Positions 33,001 through 48,000 of a stretch of DNA of 64,000 nucleotides are shown here, one piece after another. The stretch comes from Chlamydomonas sphaeroides (taxonomy: Eukaryota; Chlorophyta; Chlorophyceae; Chlamydomonadales; Chlamydomonadaceae): positions 1-64,000 of the forward strand of contig BDDC01000144.1 in the NCBI GenBank assembly GCA_001662425.1. The letters run 5' to 3'. The notes under the pieces were generated by a model. The model made no database searches, was not told where the DNA came from, and worked only from the letters and a program-made list of their open reading frames with translations. Position 1 is the first letter of the stretch; the number at the start of each line of letters is the position of its first letter. A program made the translations under genes and the position numbers.

Positions 33001-36000
33001 GCGCTGGCGGTACGACAGATGCCGCTGCCTCGTAGCGCCGCTGCGTGTTGGGCTCGTGGGGGCAGCTCGAGCGGCCGGCAATTGTCTTGAAAATCGGGAC
33101 TCCGAAGGCGGGGCAGGGCTTGATCTGCGGCAGCATCGCAGCCGCAAGGGAAAACAAGACGTTGATGCTCATTGTCAGCATGTTTTGCGAGCTCGCCACA
33201 GCATTAGACAGGTGACTACGTGTGGAGGCATCATGGGCCACCGATGGGCATTAGAGGCCGCCGATGGGCATCATGGGCAGCCGACCGGGTCGGTGCACGG
33301 TATGCGTTGCGGTCGGTGCGAGGTGATGCAAGGTGGCAGGCGTCACCCTAGGTAGCGCTACACGCACGAAGCCATAGCATGCATGCGACACGGCCACTCA
33401 CCGCCACCAGGAACTGGTCGCCGGGGTCCTTGTCCGCCATCGTGACCGTCACAGTGCGCTCGCGCGACGTCTCCTACATGGACAGACACAGTACACACCA
33501 TTGCACACCGTTGCGACAGCACGTAGCGCACAGCCAGGGTGCTTTAGATGCGCGGCCAAAACCGCAAGCGTGGCTCGGACGGGTATTCAGATGTGGCAGT
33601 ATGCGCTGCGCCATTCAAGCGGCAAGGGTGGATAGTGTTCGTGCCAGCACCCCAACGCGCACACACCTGGGCGAGTTCGCTGCCGAAACTGAGCTCGAGC
33701 GCGTAGTCGCCTTCCTCCTGCGGCGCGAACAGGCGTTGGGACAGGACAGGTCCAAATTCTGCGCGAGTGACGCACGGACGGGTAACAGCAAGCAAGGCGA
33801 GCAGGCCCCAGGCAGCAAGCAAGCACGCATAGCACCCGCTCGCACCTCAGTCGTGACCGCAAACGAGAAGATCTCGCCCTGCACACCGCATCGCACGTGG
33901 GAAGATGTTTTGTTCCATGCACGAATGAACGCAGCTAGCTCCCACTGCTACTCCAAGCAAGCCGCAGCAGCCTGCGGATGTTCGTGCAAGGCCCTGCGTG
34001 TCGTACCTCCCCGGTACCATATGTGCCTGTTATGGCGTCGGGGGACATCGACGTGGGGTGTCAGCAAGCCCCGAGTCCAGCGGTGGGCCAGGTTAGTTGG
34101 CCGGTTGCGTGGCCACACCCAGCCCCCAGCCCGGCCCACACCGTCATGCCAGGCTCTTTCTTTATTCCCGCCGCCCCTTGTTGCATACGGGGTCCCAACA
34201 CACCATAGATCCACTGCGCGAGGCCAACACCTCGTACCTGTTGTGGTGGACAGGTCCAGGCCGAAGCGGATGGTTGTGGCAAGCGTGCTGGCTGACGTCA
34301 GGGAGTATGAGTACGCTCCACCGCCACCCGAGAAGGAGAACCTGTGTATGAGCCGCAACAGTAAAAGGCAGTTAGCACTGCGGCTGCTGGCTGGGGATGC
34401 CGTCGGCAAGTTGCGGCATGGAAAGCCATGCATGAAACTGCCAGAGAGCCCACTTCGTGAACTTGGTGTTTGTCTCCTGCTGCAGCGCGTCAATCTGACG
34501 GCCTGCCAGGATGCCTCCTGGCACGTCTACGAGCGGCGACACGACCGTGTTGCCCTTCGCGCCGCTCTCCTCGAGGTATTTCTGATGCGTGGGGTTTGGT
34601 AGGTTGGGCCGGGTTGGGGTGGGGACGCACAATGGCACCAGAACCTGCACGCTTCCTGCTTGTGCCCTGACATAACACCCGTTGTTTGCCCAAGCCCAAC
34701 CAAGCAAGCCCAACCAGCTCCCTGCCAGTAGCATACCTGGGTCCGCAGCATCAGTTGCTGCATGGGTATGCGTTGGGCCAAGGCGGGGTGGGGCCGATGC
34801 GGGGGTGGGTCGTGGCATGGCTTGGCAGAGCTTGAGGACGGAGAGGCCAATGGACGGAACGGACGCGCTGGCTGCAACGTCAAGCCTACCTGGTACCGCT
34901 CCTCCCCTTCGAAGAATCCGAGCTGCCACACGGGATCCTGCGCGCGGACGCACAACAGCATGTACGCATGCATGCATGTCGGGCTGGCGCGTCTCGGCAA
35001 AACGGGCACCCTCTGGTCTCCACTCAAGACGCCGCTCCCGCCTGCTGGAGAGCGAGGCGCTCGCACCCACCTGCTCCAGGCGCTCCTTGGCGGCCGTGCG
35101 CCCCTCGTACATGACCTGCTGGCGACTCTCGTGGCGATCCATGCGCTGTGGCGTGGGAAAGGCGTAGGACAGGTAAGAGCAGGCATGCCCATCCTTACTC
35201 ATGGTTGGTGGCGCTGCCACGTACGTACGATACCTCCAGCATGTATGGCAGCCTATCTAGCTGCGCTGCCACCGCTCTCGCTCGGCCCTCTGGTTCGCAG
35301 CCCACGCACCGTGTGCCAGGTGGAGTCGACGATGGGCTGCACGAGGCCGTTGGCGTCGGGGCTGCCAAACTGCACGTCGGGCAGGATGGGGCCGTGATAC
35401 CGCCGTGGGCGAGATCGGTGCAACACCAGCGTGCATGCAATCATCGACAGATAAAGGCCGCCCTGCTCCTGGCGGTGAAGAGCCCACCCGCCCGCCCTCG
35501 CTTGTGCGCGTGGTGCCGGCGCCGCCTGCTGCTCGGAACTCTCCCTGCCGCTGGCAACCGCGAGTGCACCTTGTACGCCGGCAGCTGGCCGCTGGTGGTA
35601 TCGTCGAACGCAGCGTCGTATAGCTTCTTGTGGACCGCCAGGATGTCCTTCCAGCCCTTGATGCCCGACGCGACGCTGTGAGCGAGTAATAATGCGGGGC
35701 GTTGGGCAGGAGGTGCATCGACGAGCGAGCGGAGCCGCACAATGACGACACCCAGGCCTTCAGGCGGGTGAGCGGCTGCAGGCGGCACCCTCTGCACCAA
35801 CCCACCTGGTCTTGACCGTGACGTTGCCCAGCCGGTCCGCCTCTGCCCTCTGGCGCTCCAGCTCGGGGATGATGACCTCCTTGATGTGGTACACGCTGCG
35901 GTGGTGAGGATGACGCGGCAGGTGCAGGACAGCCATCCGGTCACACGCGATAATGACAAAGCACGCACGTATGCCCCAGCACTCGCCGCTTTCAGCCGCC

Positions 36001-39000
36001 CCTGCGCGCTGTGTGCGCCGTGCTGCCGTACGCCCGTATGCATGCTGCCGTACGCCCACATGCACGTTCGCACCTGTGCCAGGCGGTGCCGTCCATGCTG
36101 GGCTGCACGTTCCAAGACCTGCGATCAGAGGGGTGGGCGGGGATCAGGGGCGAGTAGCAAGGTGGCAGTCCTATGCGTGATATGCGTGACATGGTTGTAG
36201 CATGTTCCGTCGTCGTCACTGCCAAAAAGGTGCGCGCGCTCCTTCTGAATCATGCGGGGGCCTTGCTGGGCAGCAAGAGGCCGGCATGTGGAGTGTGCGT
36301 GTGACAGGTGGTGCATCGACAGACAGGCAGGGCTTGCAGCTGGTAGCACGTACGCACGCGCACGATGACGCACAACTATGTTAGCACTCACGGCACAGCC
36401 ATGCGCGCAGACGCCGTGCAGGTTGCTGTGTCGAAGTCCAGCGTGTCTGTGATGCGGCAGCGGGTGGCATAGGCATGGGCGGCATCAACGCAGGCAACGA
36501 AGCCAGCATGTCGCCGGTCAGTGGTAGCTAGGAGGTGCCGTGCGCATGGCTTACCGCGGAGCATAAACATGATGGCGAAGGTAGGGGCCTGTAAGGAGCA
36601 TCAGACGGGGACGGGGCGGTGTGCGCTGGCTCGCTGACGTGACACAGTAGGCGCACGCCGGCGCTCAACCAGGCATTGGCTACGGAGGGCTCGGTTTCCC
36701 CGGCGCTTACCAGGATCATGTCGCTGCCCTGTCCAACCATGTCGGGGCTTTCGTACGACTCGGGTGTTGAGAAGGCGTCGGCCTTGGTGATGGTCAGCTG
36801 CGGAGCGCGCAGTCGCGGGATTCACTTGGTATATGTATGCATCGCTGTGCGTAATCGGATGTGTGGTGGCGGCAGCCCGCACCCCTGCCACAGCAGCTCG
36901 GTTTGACAGCTCACCGTGTAGGTGCTTCCCTCCTCCCCGGTGTTGTCAAACGCCCTGCGCAACAGCAGATAACACGAGATGGGGTAGTGGAATGTGCGAA
37001 TAAAGGCGCTCCGCTCTTCTGTGCAGGCCCAGCCTTTGTCAATTCATCCCAAAATCCGCATGCCCATCGCCCACGCTACGCACCGTTCTGATTTAATGCC
37101 GGCCGTGCCCGCATCTGCGCGCCGCAAGCAGTACAAGGCAGTACAAGCAGTACAAGGCAGGTGTAAGGCATGTTGTCAGTGGATGTGGACCGCGCACTTG
37201 ATGCATGACGCGACGCAACAGGGCGCAGTACAGCAGTACAGTACAGTACCGGCAGCAGCACAGGGTACACGGCAGCCTACTTCAGCCTTTCTGCCTTGCC
37301 TTCCATGGTCTCGAAGCACAGGGAGGCGCCAAAGCCGATACACGTCTGTGAGGCCTGCTGGTAGCCAATCGTGAACTTGGAAGAGGCGCATGTCGGGAAT
37401 ATCTGCGTGGTCAACAAGGTGAGCAGATGCCATTCGGTACGCAGCTTGTTGGCAGTTGGCAGCGCATTAAGCCGAGGCATGCGCCATGGTCAAAGCAATT
37501 TTGTAGGAGTTCCCATTAAATGCCGCCATCCCCGCTATTCAGTAGTCTAACTACCTGGTCAATACTCTCGCCGACGTTTTCCTGCGGGGCGGATGGAGCC
37601 AGGGCAGATCACGAGCGCCAGGGGCACATCTAGGGTAGCATACTTGGAAAGCATTGCCTTGGAATCCTGACATTCGGCCCGCCCTGCCTCCACATGCCCT
37701 CGTTTGCAAGCTCCCGTAGTGTTATGAGGGATGCGCTCCATACCGGCCACAGCACGAAGTCGCGTGGGGAGTTGCTGCGGCAGTAGCAGATAGCCAATCA
37801 GAACGGCGGGTCACCGGAACATGTGGCATGCGACGGGAACGCATGCATGCGAAACCTGCACCCGGCCAACTCGGCCCCGCTCACACGTAGTCAATGGGCA
37901 CGCGGCCGGTCTGGTTAATGAGGCCGTTGTTTCTGCATGCAAACAAGATAACATGCGCATACCGTGAACGCAGGAAACCTAAGCATGCCATTGTTGTAAT
38001 GTCTGTGTGTACCCGCCCCCGCAGCACAGTCATAACACACGCACCCCGCGTTGAGAGCGTATGGGTCCTGGCGGCCAGATAGCAAACAGTTGGGCACAGG
38101 CACGGTGTTAGCTAGCAGGCTGCCATCCGTCGGGCCGCCGTCCCACACACGCGCCTCGTCTACACACGCATCCAGCCCCAACCCCCGCCTCGCGCCTCGC
38201 GTCTTTTCCCGCAATGCTCCCCTACATCCCTCCACCTCCCATCATCAACGCACAGGGCAAGGCACGCGCTCACCCGTGCAAAGGCCACAATGAGGTCCCT
38301 GAGCTCAACCTTGGCTGCCGGGCCATTGTCCGCCTTGCTGTCGTAGTCGTACAGCTCTAGCGCCCGGGCGTACAGTTGGTGAGTCTTGTCGGGGTCCATG
38401 CCCCGCTCAACGAAGGAGGCTGGAGGCGCAGGGACGAGAGCAGGCGGGCATACATAGAAAGGGAAAGGTACAGCGGGCTTAACCCGCCGTGATTAAAGGA
38501 GGTAGGGCGGCGGGTCATGCTTGACGGGGGCGGGGCCGCCTGCTGGGTTGGCAGCTCCAACCAAGCAAGCAGAACATGCCCAGGTAGCAACCCACGCCAC
38601 CGTCATGTCGTCATCGTGTAAGGGCGCACCTGCCAGCAGGTTGAGGGTGTCGCTGTCCATGCGGCCCGCGTCCCTGCGATGCGGGCACACAGGGCCACGT
38701 GCACCGTGTCAGCCCACGCGCGCAGGATTAAACGAAGGGGCGCAAGGCACGGATGTAAACGAACAAACCAACTCACAGTCCGGCTGCTGCGAGATAGGCC
38801 TTGAGTATGTCGCCGCCCTGCTTGTCGGAGTTGACGAGACTGTAGCCCTGGCCCTGCTGCGCGGCGCTGCCGGATGTGTCAACAGGAGGCTGCACCTGCG
38901 AGCGCGATGCAGCATAGCACCGGGGCGGGGGCTAGGGACAGGCGGCCGAACACTTTGCGCTGCTGAGTGTTAGTTGCGTGGTGCGCTCAACATACCGCAG

Positions 39001-42000
39001 TCCGCAGCGGGTTGGGGTCGGCGATGGTCACGGCATTGCGGATGGCGCTGTGAGGTCAGGAGGGGAAGCACAGAAGGTCACAAGGCAAATGCAGCTCTCA
39101 CATGGGGACTGGGCAAGGCTTACTTTCACATTCAGCTACCCGGACCCCGCGCTGCTGGCTTGCCTGTATTGCCTCGCACGGTCCAAGGCGGTCTTAAAGC
39201 GCGGCTCCGCCTTGAGGGCATCAATGTACTGCACAAGCGGACAGCGGTGGGGCGGGCATGAAGCCTACATTAGTCATCGGCTATCAGGCTCCTGCTCGCC
39301 TTGTGCCCCTACGCTCTAGCTGCTTTGCACCTGCCACCGAGTGCCATGAGCCCCGCCTACGCCAGTTCGCTTTCCCTGGCCGCGAGCGATGCATTGGCCT
39401 TTATCCCCCTTTATCCCACCCACGGCAGCGACATACGCACCCTTCGGGCTTCCGCGGAGATGGGGTCCTGGCGAGATGCCGGGGCACGGAATGGTGGGAT
39501 AGGGTTTCACGGCGGCATCCGCAGCAAGAGTATGTGTGTGCAGCGGGGCAGCGACAAAGAGTGCAGGAAGCTGATACTCCTGCACGTGCACGCCCTGCGC
39601 AACGGCCCGTACGGCCCACCTGTCTGTCATCACTGGGCGAGCCATAGCCAGAGCTGAACGCCCGGGCTGCGGTGACGCCAGGTCGTGCCACCACGGCAAA
39701 CTGCTGGAACTTGTCGCCCAGCTGAGCGATCTTGCCACCCCTGGGGGCATTGTTGAGGGGCGCGCGGGGTGAGCACAGTTCCGGCTGCCATGGCCGCAAG
39801 CGGACTTGAACCTAGCCATCGTGCGGTGGACGCGCGCGCCCGGCGCACAGCCATCGGCTGTCAATCGGCCATGGAGGCGTGCGCGGCCTGAGCTCAGGCT
39901 GGCACTGGGCCATGGCCATGCGCTGAGCGTAGGGCTGTCGTGCTCTGGGACTTGCCTGCTGGCCAGGCGCGCTGTTTTGGAGGCCGCGCGCTTCAGGCAC
40001 AGCACGGCCATAGGCTGCTGGTCAACTGGAGCCGCAGCAAGCTAGCTAGCGCAAACATGCTGCTGTAGGCGCAGTGCGTGTATCCCTCAGGTGGCGTGCT
40101 GCTTACCCACGAGCGACAAGCTGCCCGACGCGGCTCAGCTGCGCCAGGTACCTCTGCGACCGCGTCAGGAGCGGCCCTTGGCGCAGTAGCTGCTTGGCTG
40201 CGTTGATAGTCTGCGCAGATCGTGAAAATCATGTAGGCGCATTTATGCCGCTTCAACATTACCGCGCGCTCGTCCGTTCAAGTACTCGCTGCGCATGCAT
40301 GAGCGCGCTCGCTCGCTGCAGCTCCTGGCTGCTCGGACCGTCCGGTGAGGTTTACCTGCTTTGCGCCTGTCACGGCCTTTGCCGTCTTGGCTGGTGTGGT
40401 GCCGTACTGCAAAGATGCGCAAGTTCACGGGTCACAATAATACGCGACACATGCCGCATGAGTCGCTAGCAGGGCAGGCGGCGCCTGCGAGCCAGTTGCA
40501 GCTGTCAACGCCCAGGCCATCTCGCAGGTCTAACCTTGGCAAATGGAATGCTGCACGCCACACGGCCAATTGCGGCATGGGGGAGAAGTGCGAGGGTGCG
40601 CCTCAGTAGGCATCACACCGACACTATTTCAGCAAATCAGAGCGGCTTTGCACGCAGCATGACATTCTAAGGCAGGTGCAGATAGATGCCGGCACGATGG
40701 CTGAGGCCAGAGCAGTAATGTGTCGCACCATTCAACACCTCGTATGTGCACGGTACAAAGCATTCCGTAAACGCCAACGCAGGCGCGAGCACAGGCATCA
40801 AGCGTGCTGCTCCAGCGGCATGTCACGTACGGCATTGATGTACGCAACCGACCACACAACACATACACTCACACATTCAGTGCGCTCCACAAGAAGCCCT
40901 TGAGCTGCGGGTTGACAAGGCGACAACAAACGGGGCAGCCGAGCCGCATGATTGAGGCACATGCGCGACAACCAGCCCTAATCAAGGGAGCCATGTCAGC
41001 GTGTTGGCGGTGCACACACGCAGCCATCCCCAACGTGCGCCCATGCTACCAACGCACCATGTCCAGGCTGCCTGGCCCGCCGCATGTCGTCTTGCTAGAC
41101 TGCTCCATAGTCAGCCTGCGGAACAGAGCGACGTCAAAGATACATGTCCGGCCAGATGGTCATCGGTTGAGCATGGGTGTTGAAGGTGTGCGGCTGTGTG
41201 TGCTCGTGTGGCCCTTACGAGACGGATGTCGAGATGGACGACTCGAGGGTCACAGAGCTGCCGTCGCCCGGAGGGTCGCGGAGGATGAGCAGCGGCACCG
41301 GGATGGGGATCTGCGGCAGCGATACAGCCATGATAAATGGTCAGACCAGGAGCGAGCATCACCGGGCACCTCTGCAAGACCGATCCGCAACATGCCATAC
41401 CTCGATGTACCCGGAGCTGACCCCGTCGACAGAGCCCTGCGTGGCCACGCATGAATTGAAGGTGGATTGGTTTGGTCCGTCCAGACAGTGCTCTGACCAC
41501 CAGCCGCCTCCATCCCTCCTCACCCTGACCACCGCGTACAGGTTGAAGCCCCGCGCAGGCCACCTGCGACAGATTAAGAGGCAGTCATTATAGGCTTATG
41601 GTTAACGAATGTTTGTAACTGCGTGCGTGTGTGGGTGGGGGAGGGCCACGTTGGGGCTGCTCCCATCACCCCCGCGCACCCGTTGGTCTGCTGCACGCTG
41701 ATGACCATGGCCAGGGCATTTGCCATTAGGGTGCCGAAATTGGGCGCAGCTGGCGTGAGCACGTGCGTGTACTCCGCCAGGCCCAGGGTGGGGCTCGTAG
41801 TGATCTGTGGCCAAGATGACATCGGGCACAGATAAAAGCACACATCTGTGACCTAGAGCGGCCAGCCTTTCATCAAACAAACAGAGAATTACCAACACAT
41901 CGTGGAGCGGCCGCCACGCAACGCATGCAGCAATCAAGGTGGCGCCGGGTGCCGTAGCCCCGCCCAAGCCAGTCCTCTGGCGGCCCCCTAGCGCACCTCC

Positions 42001-45000
42001 TTGAGACAGCCCAGCTGGGACGTGGCGCACTCGTTGTCGTCGCCGTTGCCCGCAATCGTGTCCTGTGCCAAGCGGATGTTGGTGTTGCTCGTAAGAGCGC
42101 GTACGAGGCTGCCGCACAGCGGCGGGGTGCCAGATTCCCATCTGGCCATGCACCCGCAAGCGCTCCGGGGCTGCCCCTTTTTCATTCCTCCTCGGTTCAC
42201 CTGGACGAGCACGCTGCTGCTGACGTCGTTGCACACCTGGCGCCCGTACACCTCGTACAGGCGTATGCGGACGTTGTAGTCGGACTTTGCCGTAAGCAGG
42301 AACACCTCCTTCTGGATCAGGTCCGAGTCCGGCGGGTTGAAGGCTTGATAAACGCGGCTATACGCAGCCCCCACCTGCAGGTGCGACACGGAATCAGCTC
42401 AGTCATCATGAGCACGCTCAGCACGCGGTCACATACAGCAGCCCAATCGCTTCTGTCTCCGGGTTGTGGCTCTTACCGCAGTAGGCTCTACGCACTGTTG
42501 CCGCAGGGCATCCTCATCGCACAAGACCGACAGGCCCTCGGAGTTGCGCCGGCACAGCGACACGGACATCTCGACAGGCGCCCGGTACGTGAAGCTGATG
42601 CTGGGCGTGTTGCTTTCCTCTGCGGCCATGAGCCCTTGATCACCCTGGGCGTTCGCTTGCTGCTGAGCGGCCGTGTCCTCGCTGGTCAGGTTGACAAACT
42701 GGTCGACCTGTGCGGCAGCCGGCAACGAAGAGGTGTGTGTGATATGACGCATGTACCCGGAGCCAACAAGCCTGATCCTGCACCGACCAGACCACCACAC
42801 GACCTGACACATACAGTGTCGACGGTTGCAGGCGTCCTGTTGTTGCCGCACATACCGTACTAACCGTACCTGGTTTGTGAGCAGCATGTACTGGTTGACT
42901 GCGGCCGCGCTGAGCTCTGGTGCGAGCTCTGCCAGCTCCACGTAGCTGATGGTCCACGGCAGCGCCGCCAGCCTGTGGGAAGGAATAGTGTGCGCAGGCG
43001 ACGGCCGGAGGCAATGCAGTAACTTGGGGCCGAATGCCCATGCAAAAAGTTCTGCCACCATGGCACGGGCGCGCTGTTTGACTATTGGGCCGCACCTGAA
43101 CGTGGTGCCGACACCCGAGGAGTCGGCGATGACGTCCACACGCCGAGAAGACTGCGCACGGCAGGGACGGAGGCATGTCGGCCATGCTATCTGCTGCTCG
43201 AAGGCAGGTCTTGCGACACTACATCCATGCATCACCCACCGCCGGCTGCGAGCTCTGCGCCTGGCACGACATAGCGGTGAACTGCAGCGTGGCTCGGCCA
43301 AGCCCGAACTTGCAGTTGCCGCCTGCGGGTCACACAGACGCCATGCCGTGCGTGACGCAAGCGCACATAGTAAGGCTGGGACCCAGGAATCTCGATGTCC
43401 ACGGCTTAAAACCCACCTGCCAGGTTGATGGTGACCTCGCGGGTCGTGGTATCCCGAATGTCCACATCGTATACAGGTGACATGAGCTCAAAGGCGCCGT
43501 TTGCGTCAACCTGGGTGAAATAGCATAGCATGGCCACCCAGGTACTCATCGACAGCTAGCAGCTTGATTGGCTTGCGGCAAATAAACGCACCTCGACCGA
43601 GGGCGGGAGTATGGTGGTGAAGGAGTGGGAATCGTGCTTGACCTCCAGCTTTACGAGGCTGCCCATGCCAATGCTGAGCACGAACGAGCCATCCGCTGCG
43701 CTCTCAGCGCACCCCGCAGTGTTGTTTCCTGGGTAGGTCCTGGCGCACACGCGCACGCCTGCAGGGCGGGTAGCCACACACACCGCGCGGCGTCGCGTGT
43801 TGGGTATATGTTGACTATTATGAACACACCTAACACTGGAATACATCTTATCTTTAAACTCCGTCCGTCATTGGGGTTCGCAATTGACCTGCAAATGGCG
43901 CGTTGCGCAACACTATCTCATCGTTGACCAGCCACTCCTCACCCGCAACAGGACAGCCGCGGGTCTGCGAGAAGCCAAAGTTTGCTGGGGAGCCCGGCCA
44001 CCTGAAATAAAGGCAAGGCGAGTCAAAGCAGATAATTAGTGGGCCATCAATCACGCTAGTCCGTATCATAAGTTGCATGTCGTGCCGCGCACCTCACGAA
44101 CCCAGTGATGGGCAAGCTGCTCTCATCCTGGATGGGCAGCAACTCGGACGTCTGGGCGTGCTGCACAGCCACCACCTGCACAGCGAGCAGGGCGGTACAC
44201 ATGGGTCCCCCAGGATGGCAAGCTCCACGGACACAACGGCATATGCGTGCCTGTGTTGCTCCGGGGCGCCCGGCATTGGAGAAGGTGTGCAGTACGATGC
44301 GGCCGCTCCTCAGCTTGGTGCGCTTGCTGGCCGTGAGCCTGCGCAGTGGGACGCCGTAGTCAGTATGAGGCGATGGCAACGCGGGGACAGGCTCGTGCCG
44401 ACACGCGTGTACGGCCATGTCGTTGCCGCACCTCACGCGTTGGCTTGGGCATTGCTCTGTTTGCAAGGAGGTGCGACCGTGGCAAATCTTAGTATGCGGG
44501 GTTGCGGCTCACGTAAGAAAAGTGCCCCCGCCTTCACGTACCTGGAGCCCCCACGGGGTCGCAGCCCGGCAGGTGGGACTGCAGCTGCAGGGTGAACTTG
44601 CCGCTGGAGTCGGCAACCGTGGAGGCAACGGTTGAGGTGCCCAGGATGCGACCGGTGAGCCGAGTGCCCGGAGAGGCGGTTTGCATGCGGGTCTTGACCT
44701 CTCCGCTGATCTTGCCCGTCCACATGATGGTCACGTCGCGGCACTCGGGCTCTGTGACGAGAGGGTGCGTGAGCATGTTCGGCCGGGCTTTGGTGGCAAC
44801 TGCATGCTTAGCTGGAGCGAAGCCATCCGGTTGTATTGTCAAGGCAAGGCAATGAACCTACCGCTGACGAACCGAATGGCTGACAATGGGTTGTCAGCGT
44901 CAATGTAGAACAGGCTGGATGCATCCGATGCGACCCGGACGCAGTAGCGGTACGTGAGGCCGATCTGGAGGCTGTCCCTCATGATGTCTTCATCGATCTC

Positions 45001-48000
45001 GGTCAGTGCTGGCTTGTAGGGTGTGCCGCAAGCCAGGCTGATAGACAGCTGCGCAATGGTAATAGGGTCGCCCGGCTCCCGCGTCACGGGGTCCAGGAGG
45101 CTGCGGGTGACACTGATGCCGGCCTCACATGCGCTGCCGACCACCCAGCTGAAGGCGGACAGGGTTAAGAGGTGATGCAGCAAAGCGTGTTACGCCCAGG
45201 ATACTCAAAGCTTGGTCGAGCAGCCGCATCTACCTGAACAGTATGCTGGTGTATTCCTGGGTCACAGTGAGGTTGACAGGGCGGCCGCCAGGGTTGTCCA
45301 GCGTGCATCCGCATGAACTGGTACCTGCAGAAAACAGGAGCAAGTCGGCAAAGCGCCACAGCAGCACAGCATGGCCGGCCCGCATACATGCGCCCTAGCC
45401 ACATGCGTGTCTCACCGTTTGTGAAAATGGAGTCCCTGTACGGGGTGCTCTCCACGTTGCTCCAGTCGGGCAGAGCGGGGAAGTTGCGCTCAGTCCGCAG
45501 GAAGGCGCGCCACTGAAACGGAGTGCCTGCTTTAAGCAGCTGCTGCTTGTGAATGGCGGCGGGCGCGTTCGGGCCATAGCCTGCATGAATGAAAAATGAA
45601 GTGAACAGGCCGTGATGCTGGCTCGATGGCGTTGCATGAGCTGACCTGTCAGCATACATGCGGTTACAGTGAGCAAGCAAGCGCTAGCAGACTAACCGTT
45701 TGCAGCGGCCTGGGAGCTAAAGCCCGGGAAGAGCAGGCTTGAGATCGCGCTGCTGGTCTCCTTCGTCTCGTTGAAAGCCCGGACTTGAGCAAAGAACTGG
45801 AAGGTGGTTCCAAAGTGCTCAATCCTTGAGCTGCCATCCCATAGCTCGATAACGGCTTGCTGTGCTGCGGACCTACGCACACGGAATATAAACAACGGCG
45901 ACAGCGAAAGTGTGAGGGCAGCTGCATACGTGCAGGCATGTAGATATGTGCAGCACGTGACATGATGTGGACACATGATCACCAAGAGCGCCAGGCGGGT
46001 GCGCCGAGTTTCAACTATTCTAGATGACAGGTAAGTCGACAGCAGTCATAGCGACGGCAGGCAGACGGACATGGCACGTACCGGAGTGCGAAGCGCGGCT
46101 TGATGGTGCAGGTGTTGACGGTGCACAGGCCGTGGGGGCGGTTGGCCGAGCCCATGTCGCAATCCTCCTTGTCCTGCCAGGGGATGCCGTCGCCACACGA
46201 GCGGCGCCACAGGGCCGGCTGCACGGCTGCCTGCTCCGCCTTGGTGGGCGCACGGGCCTGCTGCCAGGCCAGCAGCGATGGGCCCACAGCGGGGCAGGTG
46301 GTGGCCGACACCACATCGGGCAGCCTGCGGGCGGGAAGAGGTGCAGCAGGGCAGCAGTGTCCGAAGCAAATCAACAGTAATGCTGCTTGCTTGTGTGTCG
46401 TCATGTTTCTTCCGACGCCTCCTCACCCGTCGCCCGTGAGCTCCGCAACCACGGTGTGCGTCGCTTGGGCCCAGGGGGAGGCGCAGATGAAGCCCATGCT
46501 AGCTGTACAGCTGCTGTCGTACTGCACAGAACTGATGGCTGCGTCCAGGTACAGACACCGCGCGGGGCTGCTGGCGCCACCTGCTGTGGCCGCAGCCCCC
46601 TGCAGCACGAGGCCGGGCGCTGGATTGAGGCCAGTCCCGGCCCAGTAAGGCTGGCCGGGGGAGAGCGCATCTAGCCCTCCCAGCCAAAGTGTCTGAATGG
46701 CGTCCGGCACTACAGCCACCAAGCTGGACAGCACAGCAAGATCCTGGTGGAGCGATCCAAGCAGCATCAGAACCATTGTTTTGGCGCAAGACGTATCGGA
46801 CGACATAATAAACACTGACTTGCAGCAACGGAAGCGCACGCGGCAACCCCGCCGCCCTGCTAGCTCGCACCTCTGCGTTGGCGACGGGTGCCAGTTCGCC
46901 GGGCACCAGGGCGTTGCGGCAGAGCACCGCCGCCTGTCGGGTTTGGGTGGGGGACGGTGTGGCGTTGAGGGCCAAGACATGCGTGCCTACTGGTAGCGTG
47001 TCTGAGCGCACGTCTGCGCGCACGGCTTGCCGTGTCACCAAATTTCCCCCCATGTCGCGCCCACCTTTTGCCAGCTCGTCCGGATGCTGCTGTGGGCGTA
47101 GAGGGTGTAGAGGTAGCCGCCTCGCACTGTCTGGGCGGTAGCCCTGGCGGCAAGGTCTGCCTTGGATGCAACCGGCAGGGGCCAGCCACTGGGCAGGCTG
47201 GGCGTCGTGGGTCCTCCCGTGCCTGCGCGCGAGGCACGGTGTTCCACCCATGAGACCGACTGCCTTCAACACGCACGTGGGGCGGATGTGCCCACTTACC
47301 TTCACACACGGGCCGCAGCAGGCTGAGGCAGCTTGTGTCGACGAGAGCAGGAGCCATCTGCCGGGGGCGGGGGCACACGCGCGCAGGCGGCATGCATGGA
47401 CGCTTGTGCCGACGACGTTTAAGGAGCTTGCGTGCGTGAGATGACCGATCGAAATTCTCAAGACAGGAGGATATTCAAGCAACATGCGTGTGGTCCACGA
47501 AAGCCCGCACCTGGCCGTTGCTGTTGCGCAGCGATAGTGCAACGCACGAGTTGGCGGCATCCGTGGCCGCGCTGCTGGGCTCGCCAGTCGCCCAGGCCGT
47601 AGTGAAGGGGACCTGGCTGAGTGCTGTGCCGTCTGTTGTGAGCACTACTCGACCGCTTGTGCGGTACCCAACCCACACCATGGCCCGGGCGTCCGAGTCA
47701 GCGTCCAAGCTGGCGGTTGCCAGCCTCGACGCAAACTGTGGAGGATGATGCAGGGGTTCAGGGTAAAGCCACAGGAAATGAAGTAACATACAGCTTCACA
47801 TTTATGGACATATGAATAAGAATGTGTCGGTAAGGGTGTGATCGGCTGCTGCCGACGAGCACCCGACTGGAAGCCGCATGGCCACCCACCTGCACAAACT
47901 CTTCGGCGGATGTGAAATCGACAAGTTTCTGGCCCTGGGAAAGGCACCATGCGCGGGCCGACTCCCAAGACCGTGGCACATTAAAGAGCGTGTACCGAGT

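Larger units (their letters stand above)
30125..33135 (-). other. Ig-like extracellular modules of the giant gene
   Basis: Exons include 30198-30125 (DMAGNVPPRQTQFSFF), 30486-30367, about 30708-30580 (GDGILVQYSELLDC), about 31171-31078 (VDRRPPVPVFNSLWP), about 31452-31355, 31753-31714, one spanning the assembly gap (DGGIWSTIRNATTG), and others to 33.13 kb. The series VDR.PP, GD.I.V.Y.E..DC, then D.AGN..P resembles Ig-like domains that end giant surface proteins of several protists and some bacteria. That comparison is from memory. Many N-glycosylation sequons (N-x-S/T) fit an extracellular position. Confidence 0.6.

Noticed and set aside
43790..43850. Possible further copy of the dispersed repeat (ACACCTAACACTGGAATACA)
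   Set aside because: Only about 20 bases match well; flanks do not align, so it may be chance.
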